5,450 bases of DNA, from assembly GCA_001871685.1 (NCBI GenBank), contig MNVK01000036.1, positions 1 to 5,450 on the forward strand, given 5' to 3'. The notes under the pieces are model-generated. The model was given only the letters and a program-made list of their open reading frames with translations. It had not been told where the DNA came from and ran no database searches. Shown here piece after piece: positions 1 to 5,102 of the stretch (position 1 is the first letter of the stretch; each line of letters starts with the position of its first letter). This DNA comes from Nitrospirae bacterium CG1_02_44_142 (GTDB lineage Bacteria; Nitrospirota; Thermodesulfovibrionia; Thermodesulfovibrionales; UBA1546). The position numbers and the translations under genes are program-made.

Positions 1-189
1 GTAGAGCTTAAAACAAAAGTTATAGCAGGTCATGAAGTGGAGACAATAGTGAATTATGCGAAAGAAGGCGAATTTGACCTTCTGGTTATAGGCTTTATGG
101 GACACTCAAAGATATTCGGAAGGGTGTGGGGTTCAACCTCGCAGAACATAACAAAGCTTGCGCCCTGCACAGTTGTTGTCGTAAAATAA
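1..189 (+). CDS. Universal stress protein (UspA family), C-terminal part
   Basis: The 5' end lies outside the window; the visible 62 codons end at TAA (187-189). The protein shows the ATP-binding signature of the Usp fold, G-x2-G-x9-G-S/T: residues 34, 37 and 47 of the visible part are the glycines (GFMGHS, then GST), followed by the closing beta strand APCTVVVVK. The preceding segment FDLLVIG is the usual strand 4. Family knowledge: Usp proteins are soluble cytoplasmic alpha/beta proteins of about 140-160 residues per domain, often dimeric, that bind ATP and help survival under starvation or stress; the exact target is usually unknown. Because the glycine motif is intact, this copy is probably of the ATP-binding class. 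A G/C-rich inverted repeat with a T run follows and is a plausible terminator. Whether this is a single- or a tandem-domain Usp cannot be seen. Confidence 0.9.
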   Translation, partial: VELKTKVIAGHEVETIVNYAKEGEFDLLVIGFMGHSKIFGRVWGSTSQNITKLAPCTVVVVK

Positions 190-242
190 TTTAAAAGGCG
201 ATGGAGTTCGCCGCTAACCGCTCCGATAATATCGGGGCCGAT

Positions 243-312
243 AACTCCTGCCACCCCCTCTAATCTCCCCCTTGCTAAGGGGGAGGCGAGGTGGGGGTAG
301 TAGGAGTTTTTT
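243..312 (+). terminator. Large inverted repeat with T run, probable terminator of the usp gene
   Basis: Outer arms AACTCCT (243-249) and AGGAGTT (302-308) are perfectly complementary. The inner stem CTCCCCCTT (265-273) and AAGGGGGAG (277-285) is a perfect 9-bp match around a GCT loop. The C-rich and G-rich stretches between them pair only partly. The right outer arm runs into six Ts (307-312), as in an intrinsic terminator. It lies 54 bases after the usp stop codon. The core is also a copy of a dispersed repeat (see 254-285), so termination may be a secondary use of a mobile or repetitive palindrome. Confidence 0.55.
254..285 (+). repeat. Dispersed C/G palindrome, copy A
   Basis: This 32-base core reads CCCCCTCTAAT, then a C-rich arm, TTGCTAA, and a G-rich arm. 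It matches copy B at 4912-4943 in the same orientation at 27 of 32 positions by my hand alignment, including the identical TTGCTAAGGGGG centre. The arms form a strong hairpin with a three-base loop. Unlike copy B it has no 7-bp arrays beside it. Similar CCCCCTT/AAGGGGG palindromes are repeated in many environmental bacterial genomes, but I cannot name a catalogued family from the sequence alone. Confidence 0.7.
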
Positions 313-336
313 ATTGTGCAGACAGGAAGATAAATA

Positions 337-1272
337 ATGCGTGACGCCTCCATTAAAAAGTATTCAAATAATCTCCTGAGAATCATCTCTCAGTCAAGCT
401 TTGAACTCGGGCTTGAGATGAAATCCCTTGCCACGCCCCTTGAGGAACTGAAGGAGAAGATAAAAAAATTTGAGGAGAAGAAGACGGAGGTTCTGTCCGA
501 AAAGGACGACTTCGTTTTGCTTTTGGACGGCGAGACGAAGAGGATTATCAAGAACATCCTTGATGAGGACTCGTTCACATTCAGGAAGGAACTGCTCGCC
601 CAGGAACAAGTCCATCTTGAAGAGCAATTCGCCCAATTGAAAACACTTCCTTCAAGGGCTCTCAGGGACGCACTTGAACAGACAGTCATAGACCATGTAA
701 AGCAGGCGTTCACTACATGGCGTGCGATAGAAGACGACAGGCTCGCGAAGGCATTTGAAACAATCTGCAAGAGATTCGTGGTAAAAATCAATGACGCCGT
801 TGATGCGCTCATGAAATTCTCGTCCGATCTTTTTGAAATCCCCTTTGAGGCGATCAAAACCGAGGCGCTCTGGACTGTGAAATCAGGGTTCTACTACAAA
901 TTCAAAGACCAGCCCGTGGGCATTGAGATAGTGGCGTCGTCGCTGACTTTGTTGCTGCCGAAGTTCATAGGTGAAAAGATAATTATTAAGAAGATGAAGG
1001 AATATCTCCATCGGGTTATTGATACGCAAACCGCCAGTGTCGGATACGATTTTGAGAAAAGGCTTGACAAGAGCAAGCTGGATTTCAGATGGGAAATGCT
1101 CCAGAGAATTGAGGCGACTATTGAAGGCATATCCACAGCAATAGAAAAGGGTATGAATCAGAGGAGTGAGGGAGAAAAGAAGGTTGAGGAGAGGAAAATG
1201 GCGCTGCTTGAGATTGCACAGAAACTTGATAGCATGAAAAATGCGCTGATGAGCATTAAGGAAAAGATTTGA
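337..1272 (+). CDS. Dynamin-family protein lacking the GTPase domain (stalk region only)
   Basis: The 311-residue product is mostly charged alpha helix. A coiled-coil-like stretch rich in E and K spans about 30-100 (PLEELKEKIKKFEEKK), a helical region 105-175, a hydrophobic patch near 193-216 (IVASSLTLLLPKFIG) that could be the membrane-facing tip, and a final helix bundle 217-311 containing YDFEKRLDKSKLDFRWEM. By recall this resembles the C-terminal half of bacterial dynamin-like proteins, large GTPases that remodel membranes. No P-loop (GxxxxGKS), switch threonine or DxxG motif is present, so it cannot hydrolyse GTP alone. Start: ATG 337 has AGGAAG at 324-329, seven bases away, and an in-frame TAA at 331-333 rules out extension upstream. 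The gene begins just after the copy A repeat, so it may be a 5'-truncated remnant. The reading frame is intact and translatable. Alternative: a stand-alone coiled-coil membrane-associated protein. The dynamin link is moderately sure. Confidence 0.65.
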   Translation: MRDASIKKYSNNLLRIISQSSFELGLEMKSLATPLEELKEKIKKFEEKKTEVLSEKDDFVLLLDGETKRIIKNILDEDSFTFRKELLAQEQVHLEEQFAQLKTLPSRALRDALEQTVIDHVKQAFTTWRAIEDDRLAKAFETICKRFVVKINDAVDALMKFSSDLFEIPFEAIKTEALWTVKSGFYYKFKDQPVGIEIVASSLTLLLPKFIGEKIIIKKMKEYLHRVIDTQTASVGYDFEKRLDKSKLDFRWEMLQRIEATIEGISTAIEKGMNQRSEGEKKVEERKMALLEIAQKLDSMKNALMSIKEKI

Positions 1273-1404
1273 TGGGCTATATCTGCATGATGCTTTCAAA
1301 ATGAGCGGCATAATGTTATTACACCCTAATTATCAAAATAACAGCAAGGGAGAAGGGCATTTTACAGAGGAGATTTGAATTGGTAGGAAACCGAGGAGGT
1401 TGTC

Positions 1405-1536
1405 ATGTTTGAGATTAATATCCCCGGTTTTGGTTTTGTGAGACTTGAACATCTCGTCTCAGACTTTACAGGGACGCTCTCTGTTGATGGAAAACTCAAC
1501 CCAAAAAGATTAAAGGCAACATTGAGGTTCTGTTAA
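1405..1536 (+). pseudogene. Internally deleted HAD hydrolase (soluble P-type-ATPase-like) remnant
   Basis: This 43-residue reading frame has a strong ribosome site (GAGGAGGT, 1393-1400) and starts MFEINIPGFGFVRLEHLV. Residues 18-25 (VSDFTGTL) match HAD motif I, DxxGT, with D20 as the would-be phosphorylated aspartate, in the style of the small soluble P-type-ATPase-like HAD proteins. Those are about 150 residues long. After VDGKL (27-31) the sequence jumps to NPKRLKATLRFC, which resembles the usual C-terminal end of the same family (LLxNPKRLxATLR). Motifs II, III and IV are missing, so the product should be inactive. The simplest reading is an in-frame internal deletion of roughly 100 or more codons with the junction near 1495-1500. 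Its TAA (1534-1536) directly abuts the ATG of the MFS gene, and the next gene's GAGG (1524-1527) lies inside it, so its translation may still serve to couple ribosomes to the transporter. The family assignment rests on memory of homologues. Confidence 0.6.
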
Positions 1537-2760
1537 ATGCCGGATAAAAAAATCATCGGTCTTCAGCGAAACGTCTTTTTCACAGGGCTGGTGAGTTTTT
1601 TCATGGACTTCAGCTCTGAGATGATATATCCCCTTGTCCCTATCTTTTTGAGTTCTGTCCTTGGCGTCAATAAATCCATAATAGGCCTGATAGAAGGAAT
1701 TGCAGAAAGCACCGCAAGTCTTCTGAAAGTCTTTTCAGGATGGCTTTCTGACAGAATCGGCAAGAGAAAAATCCTCCTTATTGTTGGTTATGGCGTCTCA
1801 ACATTGAGCAGGCCGATAATAGCGCTTTCAACACTATGGGGACACGTCCTTGCATTTCGTTTTACTGACAGATTTGGGAAAGGCATAAGGGGCGCTCCAA
1901 GGGATGCGCTAATCGCAGAATCAACTCAGCATAAAGACCTCGGACGCTCTTTTGGATTTCATAGGGGGATGGATACGCTTGGGGCAGTTATTGGCCCTGC
2001 TGTCGCATTCATCCTGCTTTCGCTTTTCACAGGCAATTACCGCCTTGTCTTCTGGCTTTCTATGATTCCGGGAATGGTTGCGGTTTTGATAATTGTGTTT
2101 TTTATTAAAGACAGGGGTCAGGTATTAGGTATCAGGTCTCAGGAAGAGGCTTTTAAAAAACCCTTGAACCCAGGAACCCAGAACCCCGACAACAAAAATT
2201 TTGACTGGCGTTTCAAGGCATTTGTTGCTATCGCAACCATCTTTGCAATAGGGAACTCAAGCGATGTGTTTCTTATTCTCAAGGCGACAGATACGGGCGT
2301 TAAAGAAACGCAGATACCGATAATCTATCTCTGCTTCAACCTTGTTTATGCCCTTACCGCAATTCCTGCGGGAATCTTGTCAGACAGGATTGGAAGAAAA
2401 AGGATAATACTTGCAGGCTTTATTCTTTTCGGGTTTATCTATTGGGGCTTTGCTTTTGCCTCAGAACAAAAACATATCTGGGGACTTTTTCTTCTTTACG
2501 GAGTTTTCATGGGACTTACAGAAGGAATCCAGAAGGCGTATCTCGGAAGTATAATCCCGGATAAATCCAGGGCTACAGGCTACGGAATATTCAATACCTT
2601 CACAGGCCTCGCCATACTTCCCGCAAGCCTCATCGGAGGATGGCTCTGGGATAAACACGGCTCACAGGCAACTTTTTATTACGGCTCTATCACGGCATTC
2701 CTTTCCGCATTTATCTTTATTATTTTCATCATTACTGCAAGAAGAAAGGGGCAGAAATGA
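1537..2760 (+). CDS. MFS transporter, 12 membrane segments
   Basis: The 407-residue inner-membrane protein has the two-times-six-helix layout of the major facilitator superfamily. Motif A occurs after helix 2 (GWLSDRIGKRK, 68-78) and again in the second half (GILSDRIGRKR, 279-289). The loop signature DRFGKGIRGAPRDAL (111-125) marks a subgroup of MFS proteins of unassigned substrate common in environmental bacteria. Helices fall at about 13-38, 47-70, 77-110, 141-165 and 168-190 in the N half, and 226-248, 258-280, 288-308, 313-335, 348-370 and 380-400 in the C half. The central loop (191-224) is unusual: it is polar, carries QVLGIRSQ and NPGTQNP, and is encoded by 7-bp-period repeats (2115-2187). 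Start ATG 1537 follows the previous stop codon with no gap; GAGG at 1524-1527 is the likely ribosome site. Substrate is unknown; drug or metabolite efflux driven by protons is possible but not shown. Confidence 0.9.
   Translation: MPDKKIIGLQRNVFFTGLVSFFMDFSSEMIYPLVPIFLSSVLGVNKSIIGLIEGIAESTASLLKVFSGWLSDRIGKRKILLIVGYGVSTLSRPIIALSTLWGHVLAFRFTDRFGKGIRGAPRDALIAESTQHKDLGRSFGFHRGMDTLGAVIGPAVAFILLSLFTGNYRLVFWLSMIPGMVAVLIIVFFIKDRGQVLGIRSQEEAFKKPLNPGTQNPDNKNFDWRFKAFVAIATIFAIGNSSDVFLILKATDTGVKETQIPIIYLCFNLVYALTAIPAGILSDRIGRKRIILAGFILFGFIYWGFAFASEQKHIWGLFLLYGVFMGLTEGIQKAYLGSIIPDKSRATGYGIFNTFTGLAILPASLIGGWLWDKHGSQATFYYGSITAFLSAFIFIIFIITARRKGQK
2115..2187 (+). repeat. Heptad-repeat arrays inside the MFS linker
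   Basis: Two short arrays lie in frame in the transporter gene. The left one reads GGGTCAG, GTATTAG, GTATCAG, GTCTCAG (2115-2142). The right one reads GAACCCA (2166-2172), one extra G, GAACCCA (2174-2180), GAACCCC (2181-2187). Read on the minus strand, the left array contains GATAC-type units with a 7-bp period, like the arrays around copy B at 4887-4981. They encode residues 193-217, in the cytoplasmic loop between helices 6 and 7, where extra length is tolerated. No stop is introduced in the reading frame. I infer insertion or local expansion of a dispersed repeat. Confidence 0.55.
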
Positions 2761-2777
2761 GCAAAAGTTTTTATGTC

Positions 2778-2806
2778 TTTACTTTTAATTCCCGTTAAGA
2801 TATGCT
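2778..2806 (+). promoter_or_regulatory. Candidate sigma-70-type promoter of the toxin-antitoxin operon
   Basis: TTTACT (2778-2783) matches the -35 consensus at four of six bases, and TATGCT (2801-2806) matches the -10 consensus at four of six, with a 17-bp spacer. The -10 lies within the first inverted repeat at 2794-2810, so a protein bound there would block RNA polymerase. Individually the hexamers are weak; spacing and position make the call plausible. Confidence 0.4.
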
Positions 2807-2825
2807 TAACTTAAGTTCCTTAAGT
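2794..2825 (+). promoter_or_regulatory. Double inverted-repeat operator of the toxin-antitoxin operon
   Basis: Two perfect inverted repeats overlap by two bases: GTTAAG-ATATG-CTTAAC (2794-2810) and ACTTAAG-TTC-CTTAAGT (2809-2825). Together they give four TTAAG/CTTAA half-sites just upstream of the antitoxin ribosome site. Family knowledge: Phd/YefM antitoxins bind palindromes over their own promoter and repress it, more tightly in complex with toxin. The adjacent paired sites fit cooperative binding of two antitoxin dimers. The second repeat could also form an mRNA hairpin near the ribosome site. Confidence 0.6.
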
Positions 2826-2838
2826 AACTGGAGGTTGT

Positions 2839-3117
2839 ATGGAAAGAACAGTCACAATTGAGGATGCAAGGAAAAAACTCGGTGACCTTGTTGAAGGCGC
2901 ACGGCTCAGAGGCGATCAGTACATCATAAGTAAAAAGGGGAAACCCGCAGCTGCGATTGTGCCGCTGGAAATTGTCAAGAAACATAAAGAGGCTAAAAAA
3001 GCGCTTTTGATGCTTATAGAAGAGGTTCATGAAAAGAACAAAGCGGGAAAATCTGAAGAGATAGAAAATCTTATAGACGAAGCTGTGAGATGGGCGAGGC
3101 GTAGGGCAAAGGCCTGA
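2839..3117 (+). CDS. Type II antitoxin, Phd/YefM-like
   Basis: The 92-residue product has the Phd/YefM layout. The N-terminal DNA-binding and dimerisation part (1-48) shows TVTIEDARKKLGDLVEGA, a strand YIISKKGKPAAAIVPLE with the typical G-K-P turn, and then a long helical tail (49-92, ending IDEAVRWARRRAKA) that would wrap and block the toxin. The usual family size is 75-95 residues. The start at ATG 2839 has GGAGG at 2830-2834. The TGA stop (3115-3117) overlaps the toxin ATG by one base, so translation is probably coupled and antitoxin is made first. The inverted repeats upstream suggest self-repression. The basic C-terminus (RRRAK) is slightly unusual but may contact the toxin or RNA. A VapB-type label is an alternative; the role as antitoxin is well supported by the partner. 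Confidence 0.88.
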   Translation: MERTVTIEDARKKLGDLVEGARLRGDQYIISKKGKPAAAIVPLEIVKKHKEAKKALLMLIEEVHEKNKAGKSEEIENLIDEAVRWARRRAKA

Positions 3118-3557
3118 TGATTCGGGTTGTCCTTGATACAAACCAGCTTGTATCCGCGCTGCTGAATCCTGAAGGCATTGCATTTGAAATATTAAAGGCG
3201 TCGGGCCTTAAAGGCGAGCAGAAATATGAGCTTGTTCTGTCAGAGGATGTTCTTGCCGAATTCCGAAGGGTGCTGTCATATCCGAGGATACAGAAACTCC
3301 ATCAGTGGGCCGAAGAAAGAATAGAGATATTTATTACTCTATTAAAAGAGATTGCCCGCAGCGATGAGAGCAGAAGCAAAGAGAGAATTGTTCCGGAAGA
3401 CCCTGACGATGACAAGTTCTTCCATCTTGCCATAAAAACTAATGCCTCTTACATAGTCAGCCGTGACATGCACCTTTTGAAGATTAAAGAATTTAAAGGG
3501 ATAAGAGTTTTGCGTCCAGAGGTGTTTCTGAGCGCTATGAGGAAAGGGGCGCTGTGA
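3117..3557 (+). CDS. PIN-domain toxin, putative RNase of a type II toxin-antitoxin system
   Basis: The 146-residue product is a PIN domain over its whole length. The acidic site can be seen: D7 in VVLDTN, E48 in LAEFRRVL, the D97-D99 cluster in PDDDKFFHLA, and D117 in IVSRDMHLL. These residues bind Mg2+ or Mn2+ and cut RNA in the family. The style (VLDTNxLVSALL near the start, LSEDVLAEFRRVLSYPR, then DPDDDKF) fits the group annotated as toxin component, PIN family, often paired with Phd/YefM antitoxins rather than classic VapB. All key residues are present, so the toxin should be active. RNA target is unknown. Translation starts within the antitoxin stop codon. The last 23 bases overlap the 3' end of proS on the other strand, leaving no room for separate terminators. 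Confidence 0.9.
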   Translation: MIRVVLDTNQLVSALLNPEGIAFEILKASGLKGEQKYELVLSEDVLAEFRRVLSYPRIQKLHQWAEERIEIFITLLKEIARSDESRSKERIVPEDPDDDKFFHLAIKTNASYIVSRDMHLLKIKEFKGIRVLRPEVFLSAMRKGAL

Positions 3558-4869
3558 CCGATACCCTCTCCACTACTTCTTCCATTTTCACCTTAACCGC
3601 CTCTTTAGTCCTTCTGTCTTTAATCTCAACAAGCCCTTCTTTAAGGTTTTTCTCTCCGAGGATGATGTGGGCCGGGATGCCGATTAAATCAGCGTCTTTG
3701 AATTTAATGCCTGCCCTTTCATTACGGTCATCCATCAAAACCTCTATGCCTTTTTCTTTCAATCCCTTATAGAGCTTTTCAGCGGTCTCTACTGTCTTAG
3801 CGTCGTTCATGTTTAAAGGCAGAATCTCTACGTCAAATGGCGCAAGGCTCTTGGGCCAGATAATGCCGTCCTTGTCATTGTTCTGCTCTATTGCCGCTGC
3901 TGCGATTCGCGCGGGGCCGATGCCATAGCTTCCCATGATAATAGGCTTTTCACTGCCGTTTTCGTCAAGAAAAAATGCCTTCAAAGGCACAGAGTATTTG
4001 GTCCCCAACTTGAAGATGTTCCCTATCTCAATACATTTTTCTATTCTTAGTTTCGCCCCGCATTTATGGCATGTGTCTCCTTCCTGAGCAGTCCTTTTAT
4101 CAGGCGTATGAACCTCTTCAAATCCCCGGTCTTCACTCTTGATTTTTGAGGGGACTGATTTTGCAAGCTCAACATTTGCGGCATATCCGCACTTATCGCA
4201 TAAGGCGACCTCATCCTCTCCGGCAGGGCTTGGAGCCATAAATTCATGCGCAACCACTCCTCCCATCATCCCCGGGTCCGACTCAACCTGATAGAATTTC
4301 AAGCCGCACCTTTGGAATATCTTATGATATGCTTTTGCATGGAGTTGATAGCTTTTTTCAAGGGACTCCTCGTCAGCGTCAAAGCTGTAGCTGTCTTTCA
4401 TTAGGAATTCCCTGGTTCTTAAAACACCGCTCTTGGGCCTGGCCTCATCCCTGAGTTTTGTCTGAATCTGATACCATATCTGCGGCAAATCCCGGTATGA
4501 GCGAATCTCTCTGGATGCAAGCCAGGTCATGGTCTCCTCATGTGTCATGCCAAGACACATAGCTCTGCCTGTCCTGTCTTTAAGCCTGAACATCTCATCG
4601 CCTATGGAATCCCATCTTCCTGTCTGCTGCCATATTTCAGCCGGATGCAAAATTGGCATTGAAATCTCCTGTGCGCCTATTGATTCCATTTCTTTTTTTA
4701 GAATTGCATTTATCCTGTTAAGCGCCCTCCAGCCCAATGGAAGAAATATATACAAGCCGGAAGCAAGCTGCCTCACATAGCCGGCCCTGAGCATCAGCCT
4801 GTGGCTGACTGCATCCGCATCTGCCGGAACCTCTCTCAGTGTCGGTATGAACATTTTTGAAAAACGCAT
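3535..4869 (-). CDS. proS: Prolyl-tRNA synthetase, bacterial type with editing domain largely deleted
   Basis: The enzyme charges tRNA-Pro with proline in the cytoplasm. Class II motif 1 is near 38-75, motif 2 at 138-163 (LRDEARP, RTREFLMKDSYSF) and motif 3 at 313-329 (GSYGIGPARIAAAAIEQ, R321). The anticodon-binding domain is at about 340-435 (IEVLMDDRNERAGIKFKDAD). Bacterial-type ProRS with the INS editing domain is about 570 residues; this is 444. The stretch GEDEVALCDKCGYAANVELA (217-236), which normally leads into INS, is followed after VHTPDKRTAQ by EGDTCHKCGAKL and the motif 3 lead-in IEIGNIFKLGTKYS. The YbaK-like core that removes mischarged alanine is absent, while cysteine pairs C224/C227 and C267/C270 on each side remain and could bind zinc. 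Aminoacylation should work; cis-editing should not. Start ATG has AGGAGGA (4874-4880) four bases upstream. The 3' end overlaps the toxin gene. Confidence 0.95.
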   Translation of the reverse strand: MRFSKMFIPTLREVPADADAVSHRLMLRAGYVRQLASGLYIFLPLGWRALNRINAILKKEMESIGAQEISMPILHPAEIWQQTGRWDSIGDEMFRLKDRTGRAMCLGMTHEETMTWLASREIRSYRDLPQIWYQIQTKLRDEARPKSGVLRTREFLMKDSYSFDADEESLEKSYQLHAKAYHKIFQRCGLKFYQVESDPGMMGGVVAHEFMAPSPAGEDEVALCDKCGYAANVELAKSVPSKIKSEDRGFEEVHTPDKRTAQEGDTCHKCGAKLRIEKCIEIGNIFKLGTKYSVPLKAFFLDENGSEKPIIMGSYGIGPARIAAAAIEQNNDKDGIIWPKSLAPFDVEILPLNMNDAKTVETAEKLYKGLKEKGIEVLMDDRNERAGIKFKDADLIGIPAHIILGEKNLKEGLVEIKDRRTKEAVKVKMEEVVERVSVTAPLSS

Positions 4870-4886
4870 TTATTCCTCCTCATTAC

Positions 4887-4981
4887 GATACATGATACAT
4901 GATTCACGATACCCCCTTTAATTCCCCCCTTGCTAAGGGGGGATAGAGGGGGGTTGCATCTTGCATCCTGCATCTTGTATC
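4887..4981. repeat. Composite repeat: inverted heptad arrays around C/G palindrome, copy B
   Basis: Four 7-bp units lead in: GATACAT, GATACAT, GATTCAC, GATACCC (4887-4914). A palindrome follows: CCCCCTTTA (4912-4920) pairs with TAGAGGGGG (4944-4952) with one mismatch, and CCCCCCTT (4924-4931) pairs perfectly with AAGGGGGG (4935-4942) around GCT. Four units then lead out: TTGCATC, TTGCATC, CTGCATC, TTGTATC (4954-4981). Reversed, the right units read GATACAA, GATGCAG, GATGCAA, GATGCAA, so both sides are inverted copies of a GATRCAN heptad. The whole 95-bp element is roughly symmetrical. It lies between the divergent proS and pilB starts, 17 bases upstream of proS, so any proS transcript starting further out would carry it in its leader. 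No reading frame of note is inside it. Confidence 0.75.
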
Positions 4982-4999
4982 CACAGGATTTGTTAAATT

Positions 5000-5028
5000 A
5001 GACTAATGCATAGAGAGTGTTTAGTCAA
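5000..5028 (-). promoter_or_regulatory. Weak candidate proS promoter with nearby inverted repeat
   Basis: On the minus strand TTGACT (5028-5023) matches the -35 consensus at five of six bases. With a 17-bp spacer the -10 would be TAGTCT (5005-5000), matching only three of six. The same stretch holds GACTAA (5001-5006) and its inverse TTAGTC (5021-5026), plus the short palindrome TTAGACTAA (4998-5006), which might be a regulator site or chance. The proS leader would then include the whole composite repeat. I see no T-box-like structure. Confidence 0.25.
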
Positions 5029-5061
5029 GAAGGAAGACAGCGGATTCTGCCCCTCTCACTC

Positions 5062-5096
5062 TATACTTCCATAATGGTTTCTGAATGGTGTAAAAT
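5062..5096 (+). promoter_or_regulatory. Weak candidate -10 elements before pilB
   Basis: TATACT (5062-5067) matches the -10 consensus at five of six bases and TAAAAT (5091-5096) also at five of six. Neither has a convincing -35 at 16-18 bp. TAAAAT ends six bases before the ATG, which would give an almost leaderless message and would fit the lack of a clear ribosome site. No sigma-54 GG/GC element is seen. Confidence 0.2.
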
Positions 5097-5102
5097 TAAA
5101 AC

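Noticed and set aside
390..857. Long open frames on the minus strand opposite the dynamin-like gene (also 883-1311)
   Set aside because: Serine- and phenylalanine-rich or otherwise featureless shadows of the + strand codons, with no ribosome sites or recognisable motifs.
1314..1343. Inverted repeat TGTTATT/AATAACA after the dynamin-like gene as a terminator
   Set aside because: Seven A/T-rich pairs with a 16-base loop and no T run; too weak.
1301..1378. A 25-codon frame (MSGIMLLHPNYQNN and on) between the dynamin-like gene and the HAD remnant
   Set aside because: No ribosome site, no recognisable motif, and short enough to arise by chance.
2806..3183. A 125-codon minus-strand frame opposite the antitoxin
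   Set aside because: Shadow of the well-supported antitoxin and toxin frames; no motif.
3554..3772. A 72-codon + strand frame after the toxin, and one at 4529-4780
   Set aside because: Both lie opposite conserved proS sequence and show no family features.
4887..4981. CRISPR array or tRNA leader (T-box) in the repeat region before proS
   Set aside because: Units are only 7 bp with no spacers, and no T-box motif or tRNA-like fold is visible; a dispersed composite repeat fits better.
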